From Bacteroidales bacterium (GTDB taxonomy: Bacteria; Bacteroidota; Bacteroidia; Bacteroidales; GCA-2748055), in the NCBI GenBank assembly GCA_020636775.1, contig JACJXF010000012.1:1-64000 (forward strand): a DNA stretch of 64,000 bases. The letters are read 5' to 3'. The notes under the pieces are model-generated. The model was not told the DNA's origin and did not search any database. It worked only from the letters and a program-made list of their open reading frames with translations. The translations under genes were made by a program, and so were the position numbers. This document shows, piece after piece, positions 54,000 to 60,901 of this stretch. Every line of letters begins with the position of its first letter. The stretch's first letter is position 1.

Positions 54000-55670
54000 T
54001 TGAATAAAAGATTTGCATACCTGATTTTAATTTTGAGCTTTTTCTCATCAGGACTCTATTCGCAACTTTCACATGGAGGTAAGCCATATCCATATACTCC
54101 AAAATCCGGCCCAAAACCCGTCATTATGCCTGCATTTGATATGCAGACTGAAATAGATAAATCCTTGTCGGAAGATGCTGTTTCAGGAAAAAAGCCTTTT
54201 ATTTTCGCAAAAGATTATACACTTGATTTAAACCCTGAGAATTCTGGTCTCTGGACTCAGATGCCTGATGGAACAAAGCTTTGGCGATTGCATTTGGTTT
54301 CTAGCACATCCTATGGGGTAAGTGTTTTGTTCAGCAAATATTTTCTGAAAAATGGTGCTTATCTGTTCCTTTATCCTCCTTCTCAGTCATCTTTTCTGGG
54401 GGGATATAATGAGAAGAATAACAATCCTTCTCATTCCCTGCCAACTCCTTTTATAGAAGGAGAAGAGATAATAATTGAATTACAGGTTCCACCGGGAATT
54501 TCTGATTACGGAGAATTGCAGCTTGGAAGTATGGCCCATGCCTTTATTGATCTTTTCGGTTCAAAAAAATCCTCACTTAAGCCTAATGGGGTTTGCAGCC
54601 CTGATATAAATTGTCAGGAGGGAAATGACTGGCAGTTGGTAAAAAAAGCAGTTTGTCATATAAGCATTAAAGTCGGTTCATCTACAATTACCTGTACCGG
54701 TGCTCTGATCAATAATACTGCCCAGGATACGGTTCCCTATGTACTTACGGCCAATCATTGCATCAGCAGTGCTTATCAGGCAGGTACCGCAATTTTCAAA
54801 TTCGATTATGAGCTTGACACCTGCGCTAAAACAGTTATTTCAGGACAATACAGCCTTGCCGGTTCAGACTTACTGGCAACCTCAGCTGACATTGATTTCA
54901 CACTGCTCAGATTATACGAATCTCCGCCGGCAGAATACAAACCCTATTTTGCCGGATGGTCTGTTTCAGAAAATCCTGCAACAAATTCCGTATGTATTCA
55001 ACATCCTTATGGTGGTGTTAAAAAAATCAGCATTGATAATGATCCACTGACAGCTGAATATCAGAATCCGATTCCCTCAAACCTTTCTTGGCTGTATATT
55101 GGTTCACTTCCCCAGGCCTTTTGGCGGGTTCAGGAATGGGATATTGGAACCACAGAGGGTGGTTCGTCGGGATCTCCATTATTCAATCAGAATAAATTAA
55201 TTGTGGGGAACCTGACAGGTGGACAATCGGAATGTGCGAAAGGAATTTTTGTTAATGACTATTTTTCAAAGTTTTCCATGGGATGGGACTATTATACCGA
55301 CTCCACGAAACAACTAAAAGCATGGCTTGATCCTTTAAATTCGGGAAGCATTAATCTTCTTGGATTTAATCCTTTTGGGGAGCCTGATACTTCTCTGGTT
55401 GACACAACCGAATACAGCAGCCGGTTTAATGTATTTCCCAACCCGGCAACAGGCATGGTAACATTTGAAACCGATAGTTTGGATATTTCAGGTGGGACCT
55501 TATCTATTTTGTCTTTGAATGGAAAAAAAATAGCTGTGTTTACAATCAGGGATGAAAAAAGATTAAGTTTTTCGGTAGATTTTTTACCACAGGGAGTTTA
55601 TATTCTTGAATTAGATAAAGGTTCATTAACACAAAGAAAACGGCTTCTTGTTATAAACCCCGTTCGATGA
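54000..55670 (+). CDS. T9SS-exported trypsin-fold serine protease (lysyl-endopeptidase-like)
   Basis: The 556-residue protein starts at TTG ('MNKRFAYLILILSFFSSGLYSQ' is a signal peptide; no ATG precedes it in frame). After an N-terminal prodomain (about 30-195) comes an S1-type protease domain (about 196-445) with the triad His253 (LTANHC), Asp299 (SADIDF) and Ser390 (GGSSGSP), plus eight cysteines able to form disulfides. This arrangement resembles Achromobacter lysyl endopeptidase and its Bacteroidota relatives, but Lys specificity is only a guess. A T9SS type A domain ('FNVFPNPATGMVTFE' to the end) directs it out of the cell. Its stop overlaps the start of the binding-protein gene (ATGA), which ties it firmly to the B12 operon. 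Confidence 0.9.
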   Translation: MNKRFAYLILILSFFSSGLYSQLSHGGKPYPYTPKSGPKPVIMPAFDMQTEIDKSLSEDAVSGKKPFIFAKDYTLDLNPENSGLWTQMPDGTKLWRLHLVSSTSYGVSVLFSKYFLKNGAYLFLYPPSQSSFLGGYNEKNNNPSHSLPTPFIEGEEIIIELQVPPGISDYGELQLGSMAHAFIDLFGSKKSSLKPNGVCSPDINCQEGNDWQLVKKAVCHISIKVGSSTITCTGALINNTAQDTVPYVLTANHCISSAYQAGTAIFKFDYELDTCAKTVISGQYSLAGSDLLATSADIDFTLLRLYESPPAEYKPYFAGWSVSENPATNSVCIQHPYGGVKKISIDNDPLTAEYQNPIPSNLSWLYIGSLPQAFWRVQEWDIGTTEGGSSGSPLFNQNKLIVGNLTGGQSECAKGIFVNDYFSKFSMGWDYYTDSTKQLKAWLDPLNSGSINLLGFNPFGEPDTSLVDTTEYSSRFNVFPNPATGMVTFETDSLDISGGTLSILSLNGKKIAVFTIRDEKRLSFSVDFLPQGVYILELDKGSLTQRKRLLVINPVR

Positions 55671-56791
55671 AAAGGCTTGTATTTATTGGTATTATTTCCC
55701 TTTTTGCAGCCTGTTCTTCTCAGGAGACAACAAAACATTACTCTAAAACAAACCTTATTTATGCCAGGGGATTCGACATTATTGACCAGGGTTCTTTTAA
55801 GGAAATATTTGTAAGCAGGCCCTGGCAGAAGGCTCAGAATCAGCAGTTCAGATTCTTACTTTCTTCCGATACGTATAATATTCCGGATTCTTTAAGAACA
55901 GAAATATTCATTAAAACCCCCGTAAAGAAAGTAGTAGTATTTTCTTCCACTCATGTGGGTTACATTGCATCTTTGGGTGAAAGTCACAGTATTGCCGCAG
56001 TATCAGGATGTGATTTTGTCAGTGACTCAATTCTCCGGGCTTCTATTCAGCAGAAACATTGCCTCGATATAGGCTTTGCCCCAAATATTGATTACGAAAC
56101 TCTTCTCGCTATTCATCCGGATGTTGTGTTTCTCTACGGACTTGATCCGTCAGTTATTGGGATTATGAACAGACTGAAAAGTGCAGGCATTCCTTCAGTT
56201 CTGGTTTCTGAATTTCTGGAGGATTTGCCTCTTGGAAAGGCTGAATGGATTAAATTCTTCTCCGCCTTTTATAATGATGATGCATTGGCTGATAGTATTT
56301 TCAAAGAGGTTGACAGAAATTACAATCAACTTAAAAACTCAGCAAAGTTATGGAATAAAAAACCTTCAATTCTGGTTGGATTGCCCTGGAAAGACAGCTG
56401 GTATATGTCGGGAGGAAAGTCTTTTACGGCAAGGTTTATAGAAGATGCAGGAGGAAATTATTTGTGGGCTGATACCCCTGAAACAGATTTTATCCCCCTT
56501 GATCTTGAGTCAGTATTCCTTAAAGCAATGAAGGCCGATATCTGGATAAATTCAGGAAGTGCGGCCAGCCTGAGAGAAATTGTTTCCCAGGATCAAAGAT
56601 TCGAATACTTACCCGCATTTAAAGAAGGAAATGTATTTAATAATAATCTTCGAATGAATGCCACGGGTGGAAACGATTTCTGGGAGTCAGGAGTAGTGCA
56701 TCCGGAACGGATTTTGTCTGACCTGATTCAAATCTTTCACAACACTGATAGTTCGGACAAAAATCTTTACTACTATCAAAGATTGAAGTAG
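55667..56791 (+). CDS. ABC transporter substrate-binding lipoprotein, BtuF-like
   Basis: The 374-residue lipoprotein (Cys16, LFAACSSQ) has the two-lobe class III binding-protein fold typical of B12, heme and siderophore ABC importers: 'KTPVKKVVVFSSTHVGYIASLGESHSIAAVSG' in lobe 1, 'PDVVFLYGLDPSV', the linker helix 'WIKFFSAFYNDDALADSIFKEVDRNYNQLK' and lobe 2 'YMSGGKSFTARFIEDAGGNYLWAD'. A B12 ligand is inferred from the riboswitch and from the BtuC/BtuD-type genes downstream; an iron chelate is the alternative. Overlaps the protease gene by 4 bases. Confidence 0.88.
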   Translation: MKRLVFIGIISLFAACSSQETTKHYSKTNLIYARGFDIIDQGSFKEIFVSRPWQKAQNQQFRFLLSSDTYNIPDSLRTEIFIKTPVKKVVVFSSTHVGYIASLGESHSIAAVSGCDFVSDSILRASIQQKHCLDIGFAPNIDYETLLAIHPDVVFLYGLDPSVIGIMNRLKSAGIPSVLVSEFLEDLPLGKAEWIKFFSAFYNDDALADSIFKEVDRNYNQLKNSAKLWNKKPSILVGLPWKDSWYMSGGKSFTARFIEDAGGNYLWADTPETDFIPLDLESVFLKAMKADIWINSGSAASLREIVSQDQRFEYLPAFKEGNVFNNNLRMNATGGNDFWESGVVHPERILSDLIQIFHNTDSSDKNLYYYQRLK

Positions 56792-56922
56792 AAATACAGG
56801 CAATGCAGTGGGACTTCAAAACCTGCATACCTCTGTTTTATTAATCATTTTTTTACTACTTTTACAGATATTAAAAATTTAGTGGAAATTTTTATTCCTG
56901 AAAGCAAACTAACATAATTTAT

Positions 56923-57195
56923 ATGGCCAGCATCAGAACCCTTAAAAAAGATCTTAATTACATTGCTTACGAATTGCTAACCGAAGCTTTTGCATACAAG
57001 CATTTTCATCCTGAGATGGAAGAAAAGAAATTTGATGAAGCAATCCGTAATATGGTAAAACTCAGAAATGAGATCCTGGCCAGAATTAATAAGCCCGGGA
57101 AATTTGACGATCCTGCCAAGCAAAAAGAACACTTCCGGAAGATTCATGAAGACATGATCACACTTGTCAACGTAATGGATTCTCTGGATAAATAA
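56923..57195 (+). CDS. small helical cytoplasmic protein in the B12 operon
   Basis: This 90-residue, charged protein has no signal or membrane segment. It is predicted as a three- or four-helix bundle ('LNYIAYELLTEAFAYKHFHPE', 'KFDEAIRNMVKLRNEILARI', 'KEHFRKIHEDMITLVNVMDSLDK'). I do not recognise a named family; my impression is that similar proteins occur beside FecCD-type transporters in this phylum. It follows the binding-protein gene after 131 bases, which may hold a secondary promoter (TACTTTTA near 56857), and precedes the permease by 8 bases. Confidence 0.75.
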   Translation: MASIRTLKKDLNYIAYELLTEAFAYKHFHPEMEEKKFDEAIRNMVKLRNEILARINKPGKFDDPAKQKEHFRKIHEDMITLVNVMDSLDK

Positions 57196-57203
57196 TCCAA
57201 AAA

Positions 57204-58244
57204 TTGTCTTCCTTGCCTAAACCGAACGGTGACAGAATGCGGGTGATCCTTCTGGTTCTGCTCGCTTTTATTTTGTTCTGGACTGATTTATCATTGGGCT
57301 CCGCTGACTTATCCTTCTCCAAAGTACTGGAAACACTTTTCTCCGGTGATCAGGAGTCCACCGCCTGGATAACCATTCATTTGTTCAGGTTACCCCGGGC
57401 TCTTACTTCCTTATTTGTTGGAATAGCTCTTTCAGTTAGTGGCCTGCAGATGCAAACCGTTTTCAGGAATCCCCTTGCAGGTCCGTATGTACTGGGAATC
57501 AGTTCAGGAGCCAGCCTGGGGGTTGCCCTTGTAGTTCTTGGTTTTGGCGGGCTTTTTGCCGGTAATGCCTTTTTTATTTCAGGAAGCTGGCTATTGGTAA
57601 CTGCTGCATGGATAGGCTCTGGCATGGTGTTGCTGATAATTTTAACAGTATCATTCAGAGTCAGGGACATAATGACTCTTCTGATTCTTGGAATAATGTT
57701 TGCCAGCGGAATTTCTGCTGTGATAAGCGTACTTCAGTATTTTTCAGGCGAATCTGCACTGAAAGCCTTTGTAATATGGACAATGGGGAGTGTGAGTAAT
57801 GTTAGCAGGGAGCAACTTCCTGTAATTGGTACAGGTGTCTTTGCCGGACTTATTTTAGCTCTTGTTGTCGTGAAAGCCTCTAATGCCATTCAACTTGGAG
57901 AAACTCAGGCAAAAACACTGGGCATTAATATTACCCGTTACCGGGCAATGGTTTTTATCAGTACCAGTCTTCTGACAGGAACGGTTACTGCTTTTTGCGG
58001 ACCAATAGGGTTTATAGGGATTGCGGTTCCTCATATCTGCAGGATGTTTTTTCAGACTTCCCGACAGGGGATACTCCTGCTGGCTTCAATATTTGCAGGA
58101 GCATCACTTATGTTGCTTTCAGATATAATATCTCAGCTTCCCGGAACAGAATCAATTCTTCCGATAAATGCAGTTACCTCCCTTCTTGGAATTCCGGTAG
58201 TAGTATGGATCATCTTCCGTAAACAAAAACTTATAGCAGCCTGA
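57204..58244 (+). CDS. FecCD-family ABC permease, BtuC-like
   Basis: The 346-residue protein has about ten membrane helices. Family motifs are present: 'LFRLPRALTSLFVGIALSVSGLQMQTVFRNPLAGPYVLGISSGASLGV' split over helices 2-3, and the cytoplasmic coupling loop 'GETQAKTLGINITRYRAMVFISTSLLTG' followed by 'GFIGIAVPHICRM'. It should form the inner-membrane channel of the B12 importer. The start is either TTG at 57204 or ATG at 57237 ('MRVILLVLLAFILF'); the second begins directly at helix 1. One base separates it from the ATPase gene. Confidence 0.92.
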   Translation: MSSLPKPNGDRMRVILLVLLAFILFWTDLSLGSADLSFSKVLETLFSGDQESTAWITIHLFRLPRALTSLFVGIALSVSGLQMQTVFRNPLAGPYVLGISSGASLGVALVVLGFGGLFAGNAFFISGSWLLVTAAWIGSGMVLLIILTVSFRVRDIMTLLILGIMFASGISAVISVLQYFSGESALKAFVIWTMGSVSNVSREQLPVIGTGVFAGLILALVVVKASNAIQLGETQAKTLGINITRYRAMVFISTSLLTGTVTAFCGPIGFIGIAVPHICRMFFQTSRQGILLLASIFAGASLMLLSDIISQLPGTESILPINAVTSLLGIPVVVWIIFRKQKLIAA

Positions 58245-58245
58245 T

Positions 58246-59250
58246 ATGCACGGGAACGATTCCATATTAAAGCTTGAAAAACTAAGCATAGGCTTTTCGC
58301 AAAAAGGAGGTAATTCCCTACTCCTCAAGGAATTGGCTCTGGAAGTAAAACGCGGTGAATTGGTTGGCCTTATTGGCAGGAATGGGTCAGGAAAAAGCTC
58401 CCTGCTCCGGACATTGGTGCGACTTCAAAATTCTATCGAAGGTTCTGTTTTTTTCAACTCATTTAAGATCCAGGATATTCATCCTCAAAAATTTGCGAAG
58501 GAAATAGCATTTGTTCCTTCAGGACTTGAATACAATGAAACAATGACCGTCAGGGAACTTGTTAGTCTGGGTCGGTTCCCATACACAAACTGGATAGGAA
58601 ATCTGAATCGGAATGACCTAAGAATTATTCAGTCTGCGCTTGATAAAGTTGGAATTCAGGAACTGGCTGACAGGAAACTCACAGAAATCAGCGATGGGGA
58701 GAAACAAAAAGCCAGTATTGCCAGAACTCTTGCACAGGATACTCCATTGATAATTTTGGATGAACCCACAGCTTATCTTGACCTTCCGGCAAAAAATGAT
58801 ATTGTCAGCCTTTTACATGAGCTTGTTAATCAGGGGAAAACTGTGATATTCAGCACTCACGACCTGAACATAGCAATCCGGTTTTCTGATAAACTCTGGC
58901 TCATTAGTGAAAACACAATACTTCAGGGCTCACCTGAAGATCTTATCCTGAATGCTTCAATTGCCGGAATTTTCGAATCAGACAGACTCAGGCTTAATCC
59001 TATGAGCGGTGATTTTGAGCTTAGACGAAAAGCCTTGAAAACAATTTCACTCACCTGCACACAAAAAGATGTGGAGCACTGGACCCGGGAAGCACTTAAG
59101 CGACGCGGCTATGAGGTAGTTCGCAATGAAAATCCGGAAATTAAACTCGTCGTTACGAAAACTGAAGATAAAATTATTTGGAATATTCAACGTTTTAATG
59201 AAAGTTTGCCATTTGAAAGCATTTATGAAATGCTGCAAGCTTTGCCTTAA
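58246..59250 (+). CDS. ABC transporter ATPase, BtuD-like, with C-terminal extension
   Basis: The 334-residue protein has Walker A GRNGSGKS at 44-51, Q-loop region near 90, the signature 'SDGEKQ' at 149-154 (a variant of LSGGQ), Walker B 'LIILDEPTAYLD' at 168-179 and the switch His in 'FSTHD' near 205. These mark an importer ATPase of the BtuD/FhuC type. The core ends near residue 260. About 70 more residues follow, with a helix and a small beta region ('VEHWTREALKRRGYEVVR', 'KLVVTKTEDKIIWNIQRF'), absent from BtuD of E. coli and of unknown role. One base after the permease gene. Confidence 0.92.
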   Translation: MHGNDSILKLEKLSIGFSQKGGNSLLLKELALEVKRGELVGLIGRNGSGKSSLLRTLVRLQNSIEGSVFFNSFKIQDIHPQKFAKEIAFVPSGLEYNETMTVRELVSLGRFPYTNWIGNLNRNDLRIIQSALDKVGIQELADRKLTEISDGEKQKASIARTLAQDTPLIILDEPTAYLDLPAKNDIVSLLHELVNQGKTVIFSTHDLNIAIRFSDKLWLISENTILQGSPEDLILNASIAGIFESDRLRLNPMSGDFELRRKALKTISLTCTQKDVEHWTREALKRRGYEVVRNENPEIKLVVTKTEDKIIWNIQRFNESLPFESIYEMLQALP

Positions 59251-59256
59251 CTAAAT

Positions 59257-59475
59257 TTGAAAGCTATGAAATCAGTTAAAAAAACAATTGCTTATTTTCT
59301 TTCGGGACTGGTATTGATCTTTGCAATAATTGCCATTCTCGGGATATGGGACATTATTGATTTACAAAACCTGCTCACAAAAATGTTCTCCTCCATGTTG
59401 GTTATTGTTGCAGCTTCGGCAGTTATTGTATTTCTTTTTGCCATACTTATCAGGGATAATTCCGATCACGATTAA
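59257..59475 (+). CDS. small two-helix membrane protein at the end of the B12 operon
   Basis: The 72-residue protein has two membrane helices (about 11-30 and 43-66) and a charged C-terminus 'RDNSDHD'. It could start three codons later at a second ATG. It begins 6 bases after the ATPase stop, so it is almost certainly cotranscribed. I do not recognise the family; a role as an accessory subunit of the importer is conceivable. No terminator is visible between it and the convergent glycosyltransferase gene. Confidence 0.75.
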   Translation: MKAMKSVKKTIAYFLSGLVLIFAIIAILGIWDIIDLQNLLTKMFSSMLVIVAASAVIVFLFAILIRDNSDHD

Positions 59476-59500
59476 GGTGTCAGAACCGACTCCTTTACCG

Positions 59501-60607
59501 TTACAGGTAATTCAGGATTTTTTGAGCATTTAATTTGTTTGCATAGGATTGCAACCCATTCTCTCTTAGCTGTATTGAATCGGGTTTGAAATCTTTATTA
59601 AAAAGTTTTTTTATTGAATCTGTCATTTCCTGATCGCTTTGGGAAATCTCACATAATTCTGCCAGTCCGCTTCCTTTAACCATTAAAGGATTAGCCACCA
59701 CAAACCGGCCCATAAACAGGGAATTTAAAAGCTTAAGCTTTAGTCCGCTGGCCTGAAAGGTATAGCATAAATGAATATGTGCCTGTAGCTGAAGCCTTTC
59801 CATTTCCTCTGAATCAGGGTTCTCCACAAGTCTGCAATTATTAAGGGAGGAAATTTTTTCACGCAGTAAGGAAGTTGGGTTTTTCCCGGCAATAACCACC
59901 GGAAAATCAATTTTTGAAAATATGGTATCCAGGCAGTGCAATACAGCGGATTCATTTTCCTCCACCTCTAAATTTCCGTGCATAAGTATATATTCGCCTC
60001 TTCCCGGAAGAGATTTCACTTTATTATTTGCATGGAAGGCTCCCAGAAAAACAGAATGGCCGTATTTCTTGCTGAAATAACCGGTGTCACTTTCTGAGAT
60101 TCCAAATATTACAGAAGCTTGGGTGATTATCTTTTCATAATACCGCAGCCTAATGCTTTCCAAACGGTAATATAAACTTTTTAGAAAGTTATGGCTTGAT
60201 TTTCTTAGAAATGCATAATACTCATGTTCAATATTATGCATTCTTACCATTTTAATTCTGTCTTTAAGCTTAAGATCATCCAGATAATAACAACAATGAA
60301 GTCCTTCAAAAAGAATTGGATTATCATCTTTGCAAAGATTTGATATCAAATCCTGCGATCTGCGTGATTCAACAATATAGGGTCGCCATGAGAACTGGAA
60401 CAAGAATCCTGTTTTTCTGGGATAATAATATACCTTTTCACATAACTGCTCCAGTTCCTGGGAAGGTTCACGGTTATATTGAAAGACGTGCAGGAAAATA
60501 GCCACCTGCTGTTCTTTCAATGCCTTAATTTTATAAAAGATGTCTATTACCCCTCCGTAATTTGGGGGATATGGGTTGTTGAAGGCGATTATGTGAAGTT
60601 TTTTCAT
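59501..60607 (-). CDS. glycosyltransferase, GT4-like
   Basis: The 368-residue protein has no signal or membrane segment. It begins 'KKLHIIAFNNPYPPNYGGVIDIFYKIKALKE', the usual donor of a GT-B fold with a Gly-rich acceptor loop, and continues with 'ILFEGLHCCYYL' and 'VRMHNIEHEYYAFL'. The C-terminal half has 'YILMHGNLEVEENESAVLHCLDTIF', 'VVIAGKNPTSLLREKI' and 'HLCYTFQASGLKLKLLNSLFMGRFVVAN', the nucleotide-sugar-binding half of GT4-type enzymes, though the typical E-x7-E is altered. Sugar and acceptor are unknown. It stands alone. Confidence 0.83.
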   Translation of the reverse strand: MKKLHIIAFNNPYPPNYGGVIDIFYKIKALKEQQVAIFLHVFQYNREPSQELEQLCEKVYYYPRKTGFLFQFSWRPYIVESRRSQDLISNLCKDDNPILFEGLHCCYYLDDLKLKDRIKMVRMHNIEHEYYAFLRKSSHNFLKSLYYRLESIRLRYYEKIITQASVIFGISESDTGYFSKKYGHSVFLGAFHANNKVKSLPGRGEYILMHGNLEVEENESAVLHCLDTIFSKIDFPVVIAGKNPTSLLREKISSLNNCRLVENPDSEEMERLQLQAHIHLCYTFQASGLKLKLLNSLFMGRFVVANPLMVKGSGLAELCEISQSDQEMTDSIKKLFNKDFKPDSIQLRENGLQSYANKLNAQKILNYL

Positions 60608-60734
60608 TTTTAATACCTGTCAGGTTCTAAACCTTAAAAAATGTTAATTTATAAAATTCCCACAACATTTTTTCCCAATCCACGTATATTATTCCGAATT
60701 CAGTTTTAATTCTGGCACGTAATTTGAAAACCTG

Positions 60735-60842
60735 TAATTAGAATTGATCACCTGGAAAATAGTTTTAGTAGTTTTATTTCATAGATAGTTTTAGGGTTAG
60801 TTAGTTGAAGTGTCATCATGTGAATGATGACACTTTTTTTTG
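60735..60842 (+). ncRNA. candidate small RNA or argS leader ending in an orphan terminator
   Basis: A strong intrinsic terminator lies at 60809-60842 on the plus strand with no plus-strand gene in front of it for 1.3 kb. The 200 bases before it are non-coding and contain weak promoter-like words (TAATTTG at 60720; three TAGTTTTA words at 60760-60795). The 5' end given is a guess. Either a free small RNA or an attenuated leader of argS would explain it. Confidence 0.4.
60809..60842 (+). terminator. strong intrinsic terminator upstream of argS
   Basis: A 12-bp perfect stem (60809-60820 with 60825-60836, loop GTGA) is followed by a run of T. The minus-strand side lacks a T run, so it acts on plus-strand transcripts. 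Confidence 0.85.
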
Positions 60843-60873
60843 TCTTATTACCATTCAATTATAAAGCGATAGT

Positions 60874-60881
60874 TATCTTTG
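60874..60881 (+). promoter_or_regulatory. putative -7 box of argS
   Basis: TATCTTTG matches TAnnTTTG exactly, 21 bases before the argS ATG, giving a leader of about 14 bases. No good -33 element is seen. Confidence 0.5.
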
Positions 60882-60901
60882 CACGAAATTAAAATTCATA
60901 C

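Noticed and set aside
60809..60842. T-box antitermination leader for argS
   Set aside because: No T-box sequence or specifier-loop structure is visible upstream, and T-boxes are not typical of Bacteroidota.
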